Made by a program: the position numbers and the translations under genes. The notes beneath the pieces were generated by a model, which worked only from the letters and a program-made list of their open reading frames with translations, was not told the DNA's origin and did not search any database. From assembly GCA_021521415.1 (NCBI GenBank), contig JAIQDT010001647.1:398145-462144 (forward strand): a DNA stretch of 64,000 nt, written 5' to 3'. Source of the DNA: Bidens hawaiensis (taxonomy: Eukaryota; Streptophyta; Magnoliopsida; Asterales; Asteraceae). Shown here in pieces: positions 40,873 to 51,290 of this stretch (position 1 is the stretch's first letter; each line of letters begins with the position of its first letter).

Positions 40873-42975
40873 ATCTGCAACAAACGAACCAAGTTAGATA
40901 AACGTTAAGGCATAACACTAGTTCGCTTGTTACCATGAGCGAAGTTGTGATAAAATCTGTATAGGCGAAGTTAAAGGTGGGGCGAAGTTGGGAACAACTT
41001 CGCTTCATCTTTAAGTTCGAATAATAACTAACAAGTAAAATGGTCCAGGCGAAGTTAATGATAACTTCGCCTCACCACAACATCGCCTCAGGCGAAGTTA
41101 AGCCTCAGGCGAAGTTACGGATAACTTCGCCCAAACCCTAAGTTCGCCTGAATCTGAATCGGCGACAGTAAGGTCGTTTCAAACTTCCGAAAGCTTGATG
41201 TTTCTGGTTAATGTGAAGATTTAGGACTCTTAAACACAAGATTTTAAGGATAACTAGACGACCAGGTTGTACATGACCACGTGAAGACAAGGTTTGAAAT
41301 CGCGTTTAAGGATCGATCGTCCGAGGTCATTAACCGGTTGTCGAAACAACCTAGGATTAACAACATGAACATCGATTATCAGATATAAGAACCCAAACAC
41401 ACCTTTAATTTGAAAAGAAATCGAAGAAAAGATGAACAGATGAATCAACAGATAACTTCGCGAAAGTTATCGAGAAGTTAAGTTCGCTTAGGGTTTTAGG
41501 AGACAAGTTCGCTGATTTTGAAAAATATGAACAGTTTGACCTTTGAAAATCCTTATATAGGGACGATGTTATACAGGCGAAGTTACGGTTAACTTCGCCT
41601 AGGCGAAGTTATTCACAAGTTCGCCTGTTTAACAACTTCGCCTATATTTACAAAATCAAACCTTATAATTTGAACATTTTTCAATTAACTTTTAAAACTT
41701 CCCTTTGAGAATTAAATGACACGATCAAGTCCAAGTAACCAGATATAAAAGCATACAACTACATAAAAAGAAAACTTTTAACAATTAAAGTTTAAGGGAT
41801 CAAATTTCAGTCTTTACAAGGGACTACTACGTTTTAGAAAAGATCCGAACAGGAAACATACTAATTACGTGACTGTCACATAGATCCGTGTTTAGCTGTA
41901 TTATGACATAAAGAAACAGGTTGTAGGCAGGTAAATAACTTAAAATGGTTTTCATCGTTTCTGTGATACGCGTTAAGTTCAATTAAGCTCAAAAATTTAA
42001 GTGGCAACAACTCAGAGATTATGATGCCTCCTATCTATTCTCAAAGCGTATTTGGCTTTTCCCAAGTCACCCCGAATTGACTTCGACCCATATTGTCTGA
42101 TTAAGTTTGTAAGTACTCTTCATCTGCTTCCCGTTCTCTTTCGTACTTCATGATTGAGAAGTCTTGACATTGTTAGCTCTAAAATGTTTCAATAACTCAT
42201 AAGGCATTTTTTTTTTAACGATAAACATTTACATAGACTTCAGAGTAGTTTACAACTGCAAGTCCCGAATCTGGATCACTGCAGTTTCTTGAAACGCTAT
42301 CTTCACGGGAATCAGAACATTTATGGGCTCATGTATGACTGGGTAATCGCTTTTCTGCCTATAATTCGGAAAGATATATATGAAGACATGCACAACTCTT
42401 AAGGTGTTTCCACATAAAATCGAGTAGATTTAGTTAGTATCACTTGTACTTTTACGCACCATAAAAAGCTACCATGACATACAATGGCTGTTCTAAAGCC
42501 TTTTAAGCCTAATAACTTCACTAGTTAAGCACACAAAAGCAGTATATCTATCATTTTCCAAGGTTGGATCAATTTTCTGTTAAACATAGTAAAGTAACTT
42601 CTTACGAAGTAGTAGACTTGAAAAATAATTTCATTTCCCAAAAAGAAAAATTTTAACATCAATCGCCCCAACCAAAACAAAGTCTTCAGGTAAACGGCTA
42701 TCCCGAAGATCCAATGGATCAGCTGGACCGACCACATACTAGTATGTGTCCTTCTAACTAAGTATGATCGACTAATTTTAAGCGAAAGAATGAACACTCA
42801 TCATAAACCGCCCCGGTCACTTTCAGTCATATGGTTAATGGCTATCCTCATATTCTACAAGTAGAAATGATGACCAAACATGTCCTAAGACATGTCCTTC
42901 AAACTGAGGCAACCGACATAAGTCTAAGCGATAGTGACTTTTTTTTTTTTTTTTAAACGAACATAAAAAACATGG
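40873..42975 (-). promoter_or_regulatory. Spacer between pol and extra ORF of A, promoter-like module
   Basis: No coding sequence is seen. Read on the minus strand towards the extra ORF, the last 1.5 kb contain a cluster of GGCGAAGTT / AACTTCGCC motifs (41575-41645), a TATA box (TATATAAG, complement of 41552-41559), and a second cluster (40915-41160) in the leader before the ATG. The same order occurs in the LTRs. A ~1-kb segment (41700-42975) is also conserved in element B (55000-56239) though noncoding. The promoter function is inference. Confidence 0.6.
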
Positions 42976-44789
42976 TTACTCGGGATTGATCATCCCATTC
43001 CGCTCAATAAGGTTTTGAAATCTTGTTTTGTCAAACGCTTTAGTATATAAATCAGCTAAATTATCAAGCGTATCCACCTTTTCAAGCACAATCAGTTTCT
43101 TTTCAGCACAATCCCGTATAAAATGATGACGTATGTCAATATGTTTAGTTTTACTGTGCTTCACGGGATTGCTAGTTACTGAGATAGCAGCTGTGTTATC
43201 AATGCAAATAGGAGTAAGTAAGAAATTCAGACCATAGTCGCGCAACTGTTGTTGAATCCAAAGAACCTGGGAGCAGCAGTTGGATGCTGCCATGTATTCT
43301 GCTTCACAGGTTGAAATTGCGACTGAAGTCTGCTTCTTGCATTGCCACGACACCAATCTGCCACCAAGAAACTGACATCCTCCAGTTGTTGACCTCCGAC
43401 TCTGATTGCACCGTCCATAATCAGAATCTGTGTAAGCGACCAACTCCAAGTCTCCTCCTTTTGCGTACCACAACCCCAGCTTCGGTTTGCCTTTGAGATA
43501 CCGCAAGATCCTCTTCACACCCTTCATGTGAGATTCCTTTGGGTTTGCCTGAAAACGAGCACAAAGACAAACTGCAAACATAATATCAGGCATAGAAGCA
43601 GTTAAGTACATTAAAGAACCTATAATAGCCCGATACTGAGTTGGGTCCACATCTGCGTCATTGTCAGAATCAACACCCAATTTATGGTTGACGCAGATTG
43701 GAGTATCGAATGGAGTGCTGTCCTCCATCTTGAAGCGTTTGAGCACATCATGGACATACTTGGTCTGATGAATGAACATCCCTTCCTTCTTCTGATCAAC
43801 CTGCAATCCTAAAAAGAAAGTTAGTTCACCCATAGCACTCATTTCAAACCTTTTCTTCATGACGGCCTCAAAATCTTGACACATGGAGACTTTTGATGCA
43901 GCAAAAATAATGTCATCCACGTAGACTTGCACTAGCAGGAAGTCGCTTCCTTGTCTCTTCACAAACAGTGTGCTATCAATCTGACCTCTTTCAAACCCAT
44001 TTTCAAGCAAGTAATCTGATAAAGTTGAGTACCAGGCACGAGGTGCCTGATGTAGTCCATACAATGCCTTGCTTAACTTGTACACGTGGTCAGGAAAGTC
44101 TGGGTCAGGAAAGGTTGCTCAACATACACTACCTCATCAACTTTCCCATTTAGGAACACACTCTTCACGTCCAATTGAAAAACCTTCATCTTCTTATAAG
44201 CAGCAAATGCCAAAAACAGTCTAATGGCTTCCAATCTTGCCACAGGAGCGAAAACTTCATTATAATCAATCCCCTCTTGTTGATTAAAACCTTTAACGAC
44301 TAGCCTTGCCTTGTTTCTTATAATAATCCCTTTCTCATCTCTCTTGCACTTAAACACCCATTTTGTGCCTATCGCATGCACATTCTTTGGTTTTTCAACC
44401 AAAGTCCAAACTTCCATTTTCTTGAACTGAGCCAACTCTTCTTGCATGGCTTCGACCCACGAGCTGTCCTTGAGAGACATTTGATAATTCTTCGGTTCAA
44501 TCTGGCTGATAAAGCAGGTGTACAAGCATTCGTTGATTATGCCTGTCTCCTTAATGCTTGTGTAAACACAGGTGTGCTCATTCAAGCTACGTCTTGTTTG
44601 TACACCGGAGGACACATCACCAATCACATTCTCCAAAGGGTGATCTTTATGAATTCTCGTGGTCGGAACAGAACCGACATGCAGATTGTCTTCCAAGTTA
44701 GAAGAGAGCTCGTCAATGATTGTTTCTTGCTGAGAGTGAAACGGATTGAAAAATTCTTCTTCAGTCGAGGCAGCAGGTATCGATAGCAT
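42976..44789 (-). pseudogene. Reverse transcriptase and RNase H of element A
   Basis: The frame 42976-44085 is open: [11 protein letters not shown] is the catalytic motif, followed by [27 protein letters not shown] and RNase H blocks VAYTDSDYG, TCEAEYMAAS, KTKHIDIRHHFIRD. The N-terminal half (44073-44789; [33 protein letters not shown]) is in another frame: seven bases present in element B (around CCCGGAGA) are missing near 44110. The protein cannot be made in one piece. Confidence 0.9.
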
Positions 44790-45980
44790 TTGATGAGGAA
44801 GGTTGACATTTATCGATCAACTGTCTTTGCAATAGATTTTCTTCCTCATCAAGGATCATCTTCGTAGCAACTCTCTCTTCTTCTTCAGCAATATCCAAAT
44901 ACGGCATGTTAAAAGACTTAAAAAGTTTAACATAGTCGAAAAACTCAGCAGGTCCGTTGCTTGGTTTTGGCGGTTGGTAACTTGTGATATCGGTGTTACA
45001 CACCACCTCAACCTTGCTGGTCGATGTATTAAAGACACGTCTGTTGGGTGTCCCAACAACATAACCGACTAAGATTCCTTCATCGGCTACTTCACCAAAT
45101 TTAGAATTTGTCTTTAAAATCGAACAAGGGGACCCGAATGGTTCAAGACCACTCAAGTTGGGCTTCCTCCCATGCATAAGCTCATAACACGTTTTATTAA
45201 GTCGTTTAACCGTCAAGACTCTATTGAGGATATAGCAGGCTGTAGCAACAGCTTCAGTCCAGAACACCACAGGAAGCTTTGAATCAGCCAGCATAGTTCT
45301 GGCTCCTTCAATTAATGTTCTATTCTTCCTTTCAGCCACTCCCTTCTGTTGCGGTGTATACGGAGCGCTGTATTGGTGTTCGATCCCTTTCTGAAGGCAG
45401 AAGATCTCCATCTCAAAATTCTTGAACTCCGTTCCATTGTCACTCCTGATGAACTTAACCCTTTTATCATAACGTTCTCAACTTTGGTAATCAAATTCTT
45501 CACCATCTGATCCGTTTCATCTTTTGATTTCAGGAAATATACCCACGAATATCGTGAGTAATCATCAGTGATCACCAAGCAATAAGAAGTACCTCCCAGA
45601 CTTTTTGCATTCACGGGACCGAAGAGATCCATGTGAAGCAATTCTAGGGTACTGGCAATTGAATTGACTTTCTTGGTGAGATGGGATTTCTTGTGCTGCT
45701 TTCCCTTCTTGCACGGTAGACATTTGTCTTCAAAATTGAAACTTTTCAAGGGAACGCCCAGCACAAGTCCATTCTTGACAATGTGGTTCATCTTCCGAAG
45801 ATGAATGTGCCCCATTCTCCTATGCCATAATTCGGACTCCGATTCGCTCGCTTTTGTCATAAGGCATGATTCTTCCGTGGCCATTTCAGTCGACCTCATA
45901 TCCATAATGTACGTATTCCTCTCACGTGGAGCCTTCATCACAATCCACTCCTCTGGTATCTGAAAACCAGGATGTAACAC
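44761..45980 (-). pseudogene. Integrase of element A
   Basis: The zinc domain is LWHRRMGHIHLRKM ... CLPCKKGK and the core shows HMDLFGPVNAKSLGG, ITDDYSRYSW and PQQKGVAERKNRT. Frame changes near 45400-45470 separate the middle aspartate block (SGVTME region) from the rest, and another near 44790 breaks the linker to reverse transcriptase. PQQKGVAE has Lys where element B has the usual Asn. Confidence 0.85.
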
Positions 45981-46010
45981 AATTGCTTCATTCTTTGTGA
46001 AGTGTACGGT

Positions 46011-46813
46011 TTACTCCTTATCACAAATCTGCGACACACTCAGCAGATTGTGCTTCAATTCTTCGACAAAGTTTACTTTTTCTAATGTCATCTTCCCGTT
46101 AGACACCGTTCCCATTCCTGTAATCTTTCCTCCACTTTCACCTGCAAAGCTCACTCTCCCTCCTTGAACAGGTTTCAAATCGTGTAACAAGTTTTTGTTA
46201 CCCGTCATGTGCCGGGAACAGCCGCTATCCACAACCCAAAGATTATTGGCAGCCCTGTTCAACTGTTCCTGCACGATAAAGCAAAAGATTAGAATCTAGG
46301 GACCCAAGACCAATTGGTCTTGGATCTATACATCCCAAACTTTGGCTTTCCAAAGTTAGTATCTGGATAATTCCTGTAAGTCCTATTAGGATACCTCCTT
46401 GTAGATTGATTGTGAGGCCTTCCAAACCTTTGTGAATTGAAAGAATTATAGCTTGTGGTTTGGTTATTAGCAGTGTAAAACTGAGATTTGTTTCTATGAA
46501 AACCTGAATTAGTCACATTTTTGAATTTTGAATGGTTTTCATTTTTAGCAGTATGATAATTACTATTAGGCTTATTCTCAGTTTTAGTAGGCCTCACACC
46601 TCTGAATCGCTGCTTCAGAGGGCAATCTGCAACAAGATGTCCTAATTGATTACACCTAAAACAACACCTATGCTCAACTTTTTTATCAACCGATGTTTTA
46701 GATGTCGAGGCTTTATTACCGCCCCTTCGTCTCACATATGGTGGGACGTACGGGTTTAGTGGAGTACTCTTTTTATTCGTCTTATCTTTCTCTCCACCAT
46801 TGGGTAATACCAC
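46011..46813 (-). pseudogene. Gag C-terminus and protease of element A
   Basis: The gag part has a CCHC knuckle (CFRCNQLGHLVADC), a Lys/Asn-rich linker and ends SWVPRF followed by a stop, as in element B. The protease part has WVVDSGCSRHMTGN with the catalytic D-S-G. A TAA after ICDKE (46011) interrupts the frame. Upstream gag sequence is lost at the junction with element X. Confidence 0.85.
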
Positions 46814-46943
46814 CTCCTCTTTTGCCTTACCAGACTCGGATGACTTATCCGAATCCGATGAGACTGGACTTGGATCAGAAATTTGAACACTTGGATCAGA
46901 AATTTGAACAACTACTTAAACGTTCGAACATCCATTTACTAAA

Positions 46944-48075
46944 TCAAAATAAATCACTAGCAAATCTAAGCCCGATAGCATATCTATGCTGATGATGCTT
47001 GTCCTGAGTCATCGACTTAGTAAACGGGTCTACTAGGTTTTGATCTGTGTCTACTTTGCTTATTATGATGCCACCTCGTTCCAATATTTCTCGAATATGG
47101 TGGAACATCCTTAGGATGTGCTTGGCTCTGTGATGAGACCTGGGCTCTTTGGCCTGAGCAATAACACCCGTGTTATCACAGAACACCTCGATTGGTTTGT
47201 TGATACTCGGAACCACATCAAGGTCGGTGATGAACTTCTTCATCCAAGCAGCCTCCTTAGCAGCATCTGATGCAGCTATATATTCAGATTCAGCGGTTGA
47301 ATCCGCCACTACACTCTGCTTGGAGCTCTTCCAATAAATATCTTCTCCATTGAGATTGAAAATGAATCCTGACTGTGAGCGAGAATCATCTCGGTCGGTC
47401 TGGAAGCTAGCATCAGTGTAATACCTTACAGTGAGCTCCTCTTCCACTGCTCCAATCACCAAGAACATATCCTTGGTCCTATTCAAGTACCTCAGAATGT
47501 TCTTCACAAAAGTCCAATGGGCAATGCCAGGACTCTACTGAAAACGACTGGTCATGCTCAAGGCACACGAGACGTCAGGTCTAGTACATAGCATAGCGTA
47601 CATGATAGAACCAACCGCAGAAGCATATGGAATTGCTTGCATATGCTTAGCTTCAATGTCCGTTACTGGAGATTGTGATTTGTTCAACACGGTTCCTTTA
47701 GTCATTGGAACAGCTCCTTTCTTGGATTTTTCCATTGAGAAGCGTGTCATTACTTTGTCTATGTATGTACTTTGACTTAGCCCTAGAAGTCGCTTAGATC
47801 TATCTCTATAGATCTTTATTCCCAGAATATATGCGGCTTCTCCAATATCTTTCATTGCAAAACATGATTCCAACCAGTGCTTAACTTCCTTAAGCATAGG
47901 AATATTGTTTCCAATGATCAGTATATCATCCACATACAATATGAGGAATGATATAGTGCTCCCACTAGCCTTTCTGTAAATGCCAAGACTCGTCTTCATT
48001 TTTGATAAAACTAAACTCTTTAATTTTCTCATCAAAATGAAGATTCCAGCTACGAGATGCTTGCTTAAGTCCATA
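46944..48075 (-). pseudogene. Copia element X reverse transcriptase (C-terminal) and RNase H
   Basis: The frame 47535-48074 holds SFLILYVDDILIIGNN and MKDIGEAAYILGIKIYRDR, and 46944-47507 holds RYLNRTKDMFLV, VRYYTDASFQTDRDD, ADSTAESEYIAAS and ends GLRFASDLF. A TAG after SRFQ (47535) and a frame change separate them. Sequence style suggests the Tork/Angela side of copia, distinct from the Sirevirus-like elements A, B and C. The N-terminal start of this piece is interrupted by the solo LTR at 48076-48599. Confidence 0.85.
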
Positions 48076-48599
48076 TGTTGGATCCCGTAGGTGTATCAAT
48101 CCAGTAACAATAACAATAACAGATCTCAGATCTGAGCGTAATCGATTAATACATTAACTATAGATCTAACTCATAATTACGTATGATTAAGTGTTGTATA
48201 TGTTTATATATTATTAGAATCAATAGTTGTATAAAATTAAGGATGAAGATCGAGAGAGGATTTGGACAGAGTTTCGTCAATTAATCTCTCAAAACTTAAA
48301 TTATGTGTGAACAGTGTTCACTATTTATAGAAGATAGGTCTGGTTCGCTAACATCCCCTAGCGAACCAGATCCCACTTCGTTACATACATAAATTAGACG
48401 AAACACCCTCTGATTCGTTAACATCCCCTAACGAATCAGAGGAGACTTAACTTAAGGTCTAGTTCGCTAAACATCCTTAGCGAACTAGACTTATACTTTA
48501 ACGAACTACATGAAATAATAATAGTTTATTACATTAAACAAACGACAAATACTTTAACGACAATTACAAAGACTCAAGACGCAAAACCGTGCACTAACA
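48076..48599 (-). mobile_element. Solo LTR of a copia element inside X reverse transcriptase, 524 bp
   Basis: Termini TGTTGGATCC and GCACTAACA with an exact 5-bp target duplication CCATA (48071-48075 and 48600-48604) interrupt the codons for SIYG and LKQAS of element X. The orientation is inferred from the TATA box (TATTTATA at 48322-48329) and the similarity to the Sirevirus LTR layout. Three stem-loops lie next to the TATA box: arms at 48339-48350/48359-48370, 48408-48420/48429-48441 and 48457-48469/48478-48490. Confidence 0.92.
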
Positions 48600-48604
48600 C
48601 CATA

Positions 48605-49025
48605 AATGGACTTATTCAATTTGCACACCCTATTAGAATATTTAGGATCTATAAAACCTTCAGACTGAACCATATAAACATCTTCAGAAAGATGTCCATT
48701 AAGAAAAGTGGTTTTAACATCCATTTGCCATATCTCGTAGTCATAGTACGCGGCTATAGCAAGCAATATCCTTATTGACTTAGTCATAGCAACGGGCGAA
48801 AAGGTCTCATCATAGTCAACACCTTGAGTTTGAGTAAAACCTTTCGCGACTAGCCGTGCTTTGTAGGTTTGTACATTTCCATGCATGTTGGTTTTCTTTT
48901 GAAAATCCACTTGCTCCCTACTGCCCAACCATCGAGGGTAGCTCAACCAAGTTCCTTATCATGCATAGATTGCATCTCGACGTTCATGGCATCTTACCAT
49001 TTCTCAGATTTCGGATCCAAGATAT
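48605..49025 (-). pseudogene. Copia element X reverse transcriptase, N-terminal part
   Basis: Blocks WAVGSKWIFKRK-like (broken by stops near 48945-48990), YKARLVAKGFTQTQGVDYDE, FSPVAMTKSIRILLAIAA and WQMDVKTTFLNGHL are readable. Homology ends near 49025, next to TTAGATATCTTGGATCC, and AT-rich sequence follows, so element X is truncated here. Confidence 0.85.
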
Positions 49026-49029
49026 CTAA

Positions 49030-50798
49030 TGTGGTCTAAATTATATATATTTTATACTAATATTTCTACACTTTTAATTAATTTTAAGTAGTTTTTTTTA
49101 TTTAATATTGATCCTAAATGATTTATATATTAAATTTAAAAGATTTTTTAAATTAAAAACTTTATGATCAGGTTTCTTTTTATTTACATTTATCATTATT
49201 TTATATTTTATTAAGTTAGAGTAACTAAATCATTATTTTTTGATATAGATGCTTGTCAGGTAAAAGAAAAAAAAAACGTGAGTTATATAAGGAAGCCATT
49301 TTTATTATTTGAGTCCAAACAAGTTGGACCAATTAATTTGTTGGTGGATCGATAAATCGTCTATGATGTCATGATGGCAAACATTGGGCTGGACTTGGAC
49401 TCAAGTTGGAGATGAATACAAAGAATATAAAAAGCAATATAGGTTAATATTCAAGAAAAAGAGGACGTCTGATTGGGAGGTAAAACGGATAGAGGGGGGC
49501 ACCATTTTTGGTGCGTTAGGAATTAACAAGCAAGGACACACGTCAATTAAAGTCTCACGGCCAACCAAATAAAGAAGCACACAAGCACAATGGTGAATTA
49601 ATTTGAGCTACCAGGCACACAACTCAATAATTTAAGCTCACAGGCTAGTAGCTCAATTAATTTTATTTCTTTTTACGATGAACCGCACTTTATTTTTTAT
49701 TATTGTTTCATCGAGTATTATGGTTGGCTAAACTCTTACACTGCCTGGGTTTGGATGATTACTTTTTAGACTCGTTTTATTTTTAGTTTTGGATTATTTA
49801 TTGATTGGTGATGCTTTGGTAAAGTTTTAATTTTATTTAGTTATGATGCTTATGCATATTTGGTGTTAATTTATTATCAATTTACTATTCCATGTGCGTC
49901 TTTGTGAACGTCTTTCATGCATTGATGCATATTAGGTTGTTTACTGTATGTTTACAACTAGTTTATGGTATATTGTTAACGTATTTCATAGGAGCGGTAA
50001 TTGAAAGTTTAGAGATACCTAGTATTCTGCCACTTGAGAGACCGGGAGGTAATTACGTGTCGTCTGTTTTGGTCTTTTTCGGTTTGGGTAGTGATTGCAA
50101 GGGAGTAAATTAATGTAGACTTCTTTAGATTCTTACAAATCCGAATTATAACCGAATTCAATAAGAATCCCCCTTTACGCCTTAGGGTGTTTTGTGATTC
50201 GAGAGACCGGGAGGTAATTTATTCTTTGGGTACCTTAGCATAGTTAGGTAAGGTGAGACCGGGAGGTGATCTGAACCATTAAACCGTTGAGCTTACATGT
50301 TATTTAGGGTTCTTAGGTATTGTTGGTGAGACCGGGAGGTGATTTAGCATACTTTAGTTATTCCCTAAGTTTCATATTTTTAGAATACGATACCAATCAT
50401 AAATTCAAATCCGAGAGTTTACGAGTTGACTACAAGGATTCCTTACCTATGTAGTTGTTTCCCCTATTTGAGTTCTAAACCGATTTGTCCGTGTCAGTTT
50501 TAGTTTAAGTATTATTTAGTTTATAGTTAATAATTAAAAAAGACAAAAATCAATTAAATCTATTTATTTAAGTTATTAGTCAGAGTCTAGTTTAGGTGTC
50601 GCTAGTATCCTTTCGGTTCGATATCCGAACTTCATTAGGCTTTACTACAGTTGATAGGTACACTTTCTTGTCTAGTGGTCTAGCATTAGGAGAGTCTAGA
50701 TTTATAAATTTAAAACTAGAGTGTCTAAGTTAGGTTAGGTTTTTAATAGACCATTTTGCACATCAAGTTTTTGGCGTCTTTGCCGGTGATACTTAGGC
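49030..50798 (+). mobile_element. Plus-strand gypsy LTR/leader with GAGACCGGGAGGT repeats
   Basis: The sequence 49030-50000 is AT-rich and has no recognisable gene. Four copies of GAGACCGGGAGGTGATT or GAGACCGGGAGGTAATT lie at about 50036, 50201, 50253 and 50329. At 50771-50790 TTGGCGTCTTTGCCGGTGAT resembles a tRNA-Asp primer site (TGGCGCCGTTGCCGGGG) on the plus strand, which marks the sequence to the left as an LTR. The left LTR end was not found. Element B begins at 50799, immediately after this primer site. Confidence 0.55.
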
Positions 50799-51210
50799 TG
50801 TAGGCTCCCAGCCGGATCAACACGAGATATCTCGTTCTACGTAGGTGCGGAATCTCTACGTAAGACGTTACGAGCGTAGAAGACGATACAATTAAACACA
50901 CGTTACAACGAACAAATACTCGTTATATTGCAACCTGAAACACGTGATATCAATCACAAATACTGGACAACTCGTACACCAATGACTCGAATGTTAACTT
51001 CCTCTTTAAAACAGCCGTAACCTAAAGGCTTATATAATCACGACAACTTCGCCTGGCATGTTCAGGCGAAGTTGTCCCAAACTTCGCTTGTCTAACAAGT
51101 TCGCTGATATACAGCGAACTTGTTAGCTAACTTCGCTTACATCAAATACAAAACATTACAAACTCGATTACAGACACTAGACACTGAACTACTGACATCA
51201 TGCACCAACA
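50799..51210 (-). mobile_element. 3' LTR of element B, 412 bp
   Basis: Termini TGTAGG and CCAACA, followed by the complement of the polypurine tract (GACTCCCCCTTGGCA). The minus-strand TATA box TATATAAG is the complement of 51029-51036. Next to it are a 14-bp stem-loop (51042-51055 with 51063-51076) and a 13-bp stem-loop (51094-51106 with 51112-51124). Confidence 0.9.
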
Positions 51211-51290
51211 GACTCCCCCTTGGCAGTAGCTTCATCTCTTTAGCTTCAAACACGTGTCTTGTAATCTTCAACAATCTTGCATCTTCATCT

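Larger units (their letters stand above)
37430..46930 (-). mobile_element. Sirevirus-like Ty1/copia element A, 5'-truncated, nested in X
   Basis: From its 3' end: LTR 37430-37854, polypurine tract, extra ORF 37927-40872, spacer 40873-42975, RNase H and reverse transcriptase 42976-44789, integrase 44761-45980, protease region 46011-46274 and the C-terminal part of gag 46289-46813. Homology to element B stops near 46900, where GGATCAGAAATTTGAACA occurs twice. Most of gag, the leader and the 5' LTR are therefore missing. Pol blocks such as YRAIIGSLMYLTAS and DSDYGRCNQSRRSTTGGC are typical of the SIRE lineage. Confidence 0.88.
35818..49025 (-). mobile_element. Ty1/copia element X, 5'-truncated, host to element A and a solo LTR
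   Basis: Pieces in element order (minus strand): reverse transcriptase from about 49025 to 48605, a solo LTR (48076-48599), reverse transcriptase and RNase H from 48075 to 46944, the nested Sirevirus-like element A (37430 to about 46930), the 3' untranslated region (36637-37429), polypurine tract and 3' LTR (35818-36623). Gag, protease, integrase and the 5' LTR are missing, with AT-rich sequence beyond 49030. That the 3' LTR and pol belong to one element is inferred from orientation and order; A fills the gap. Confidence 0.65.

Noticed and set aside
41450..41470. Heat-shock element in the GCGAAGTT clusters
   Set aside because: Only one TTCGCGAA with the right spacing (TTC-2-GAA) was found; most motifs have the wrong spacing.
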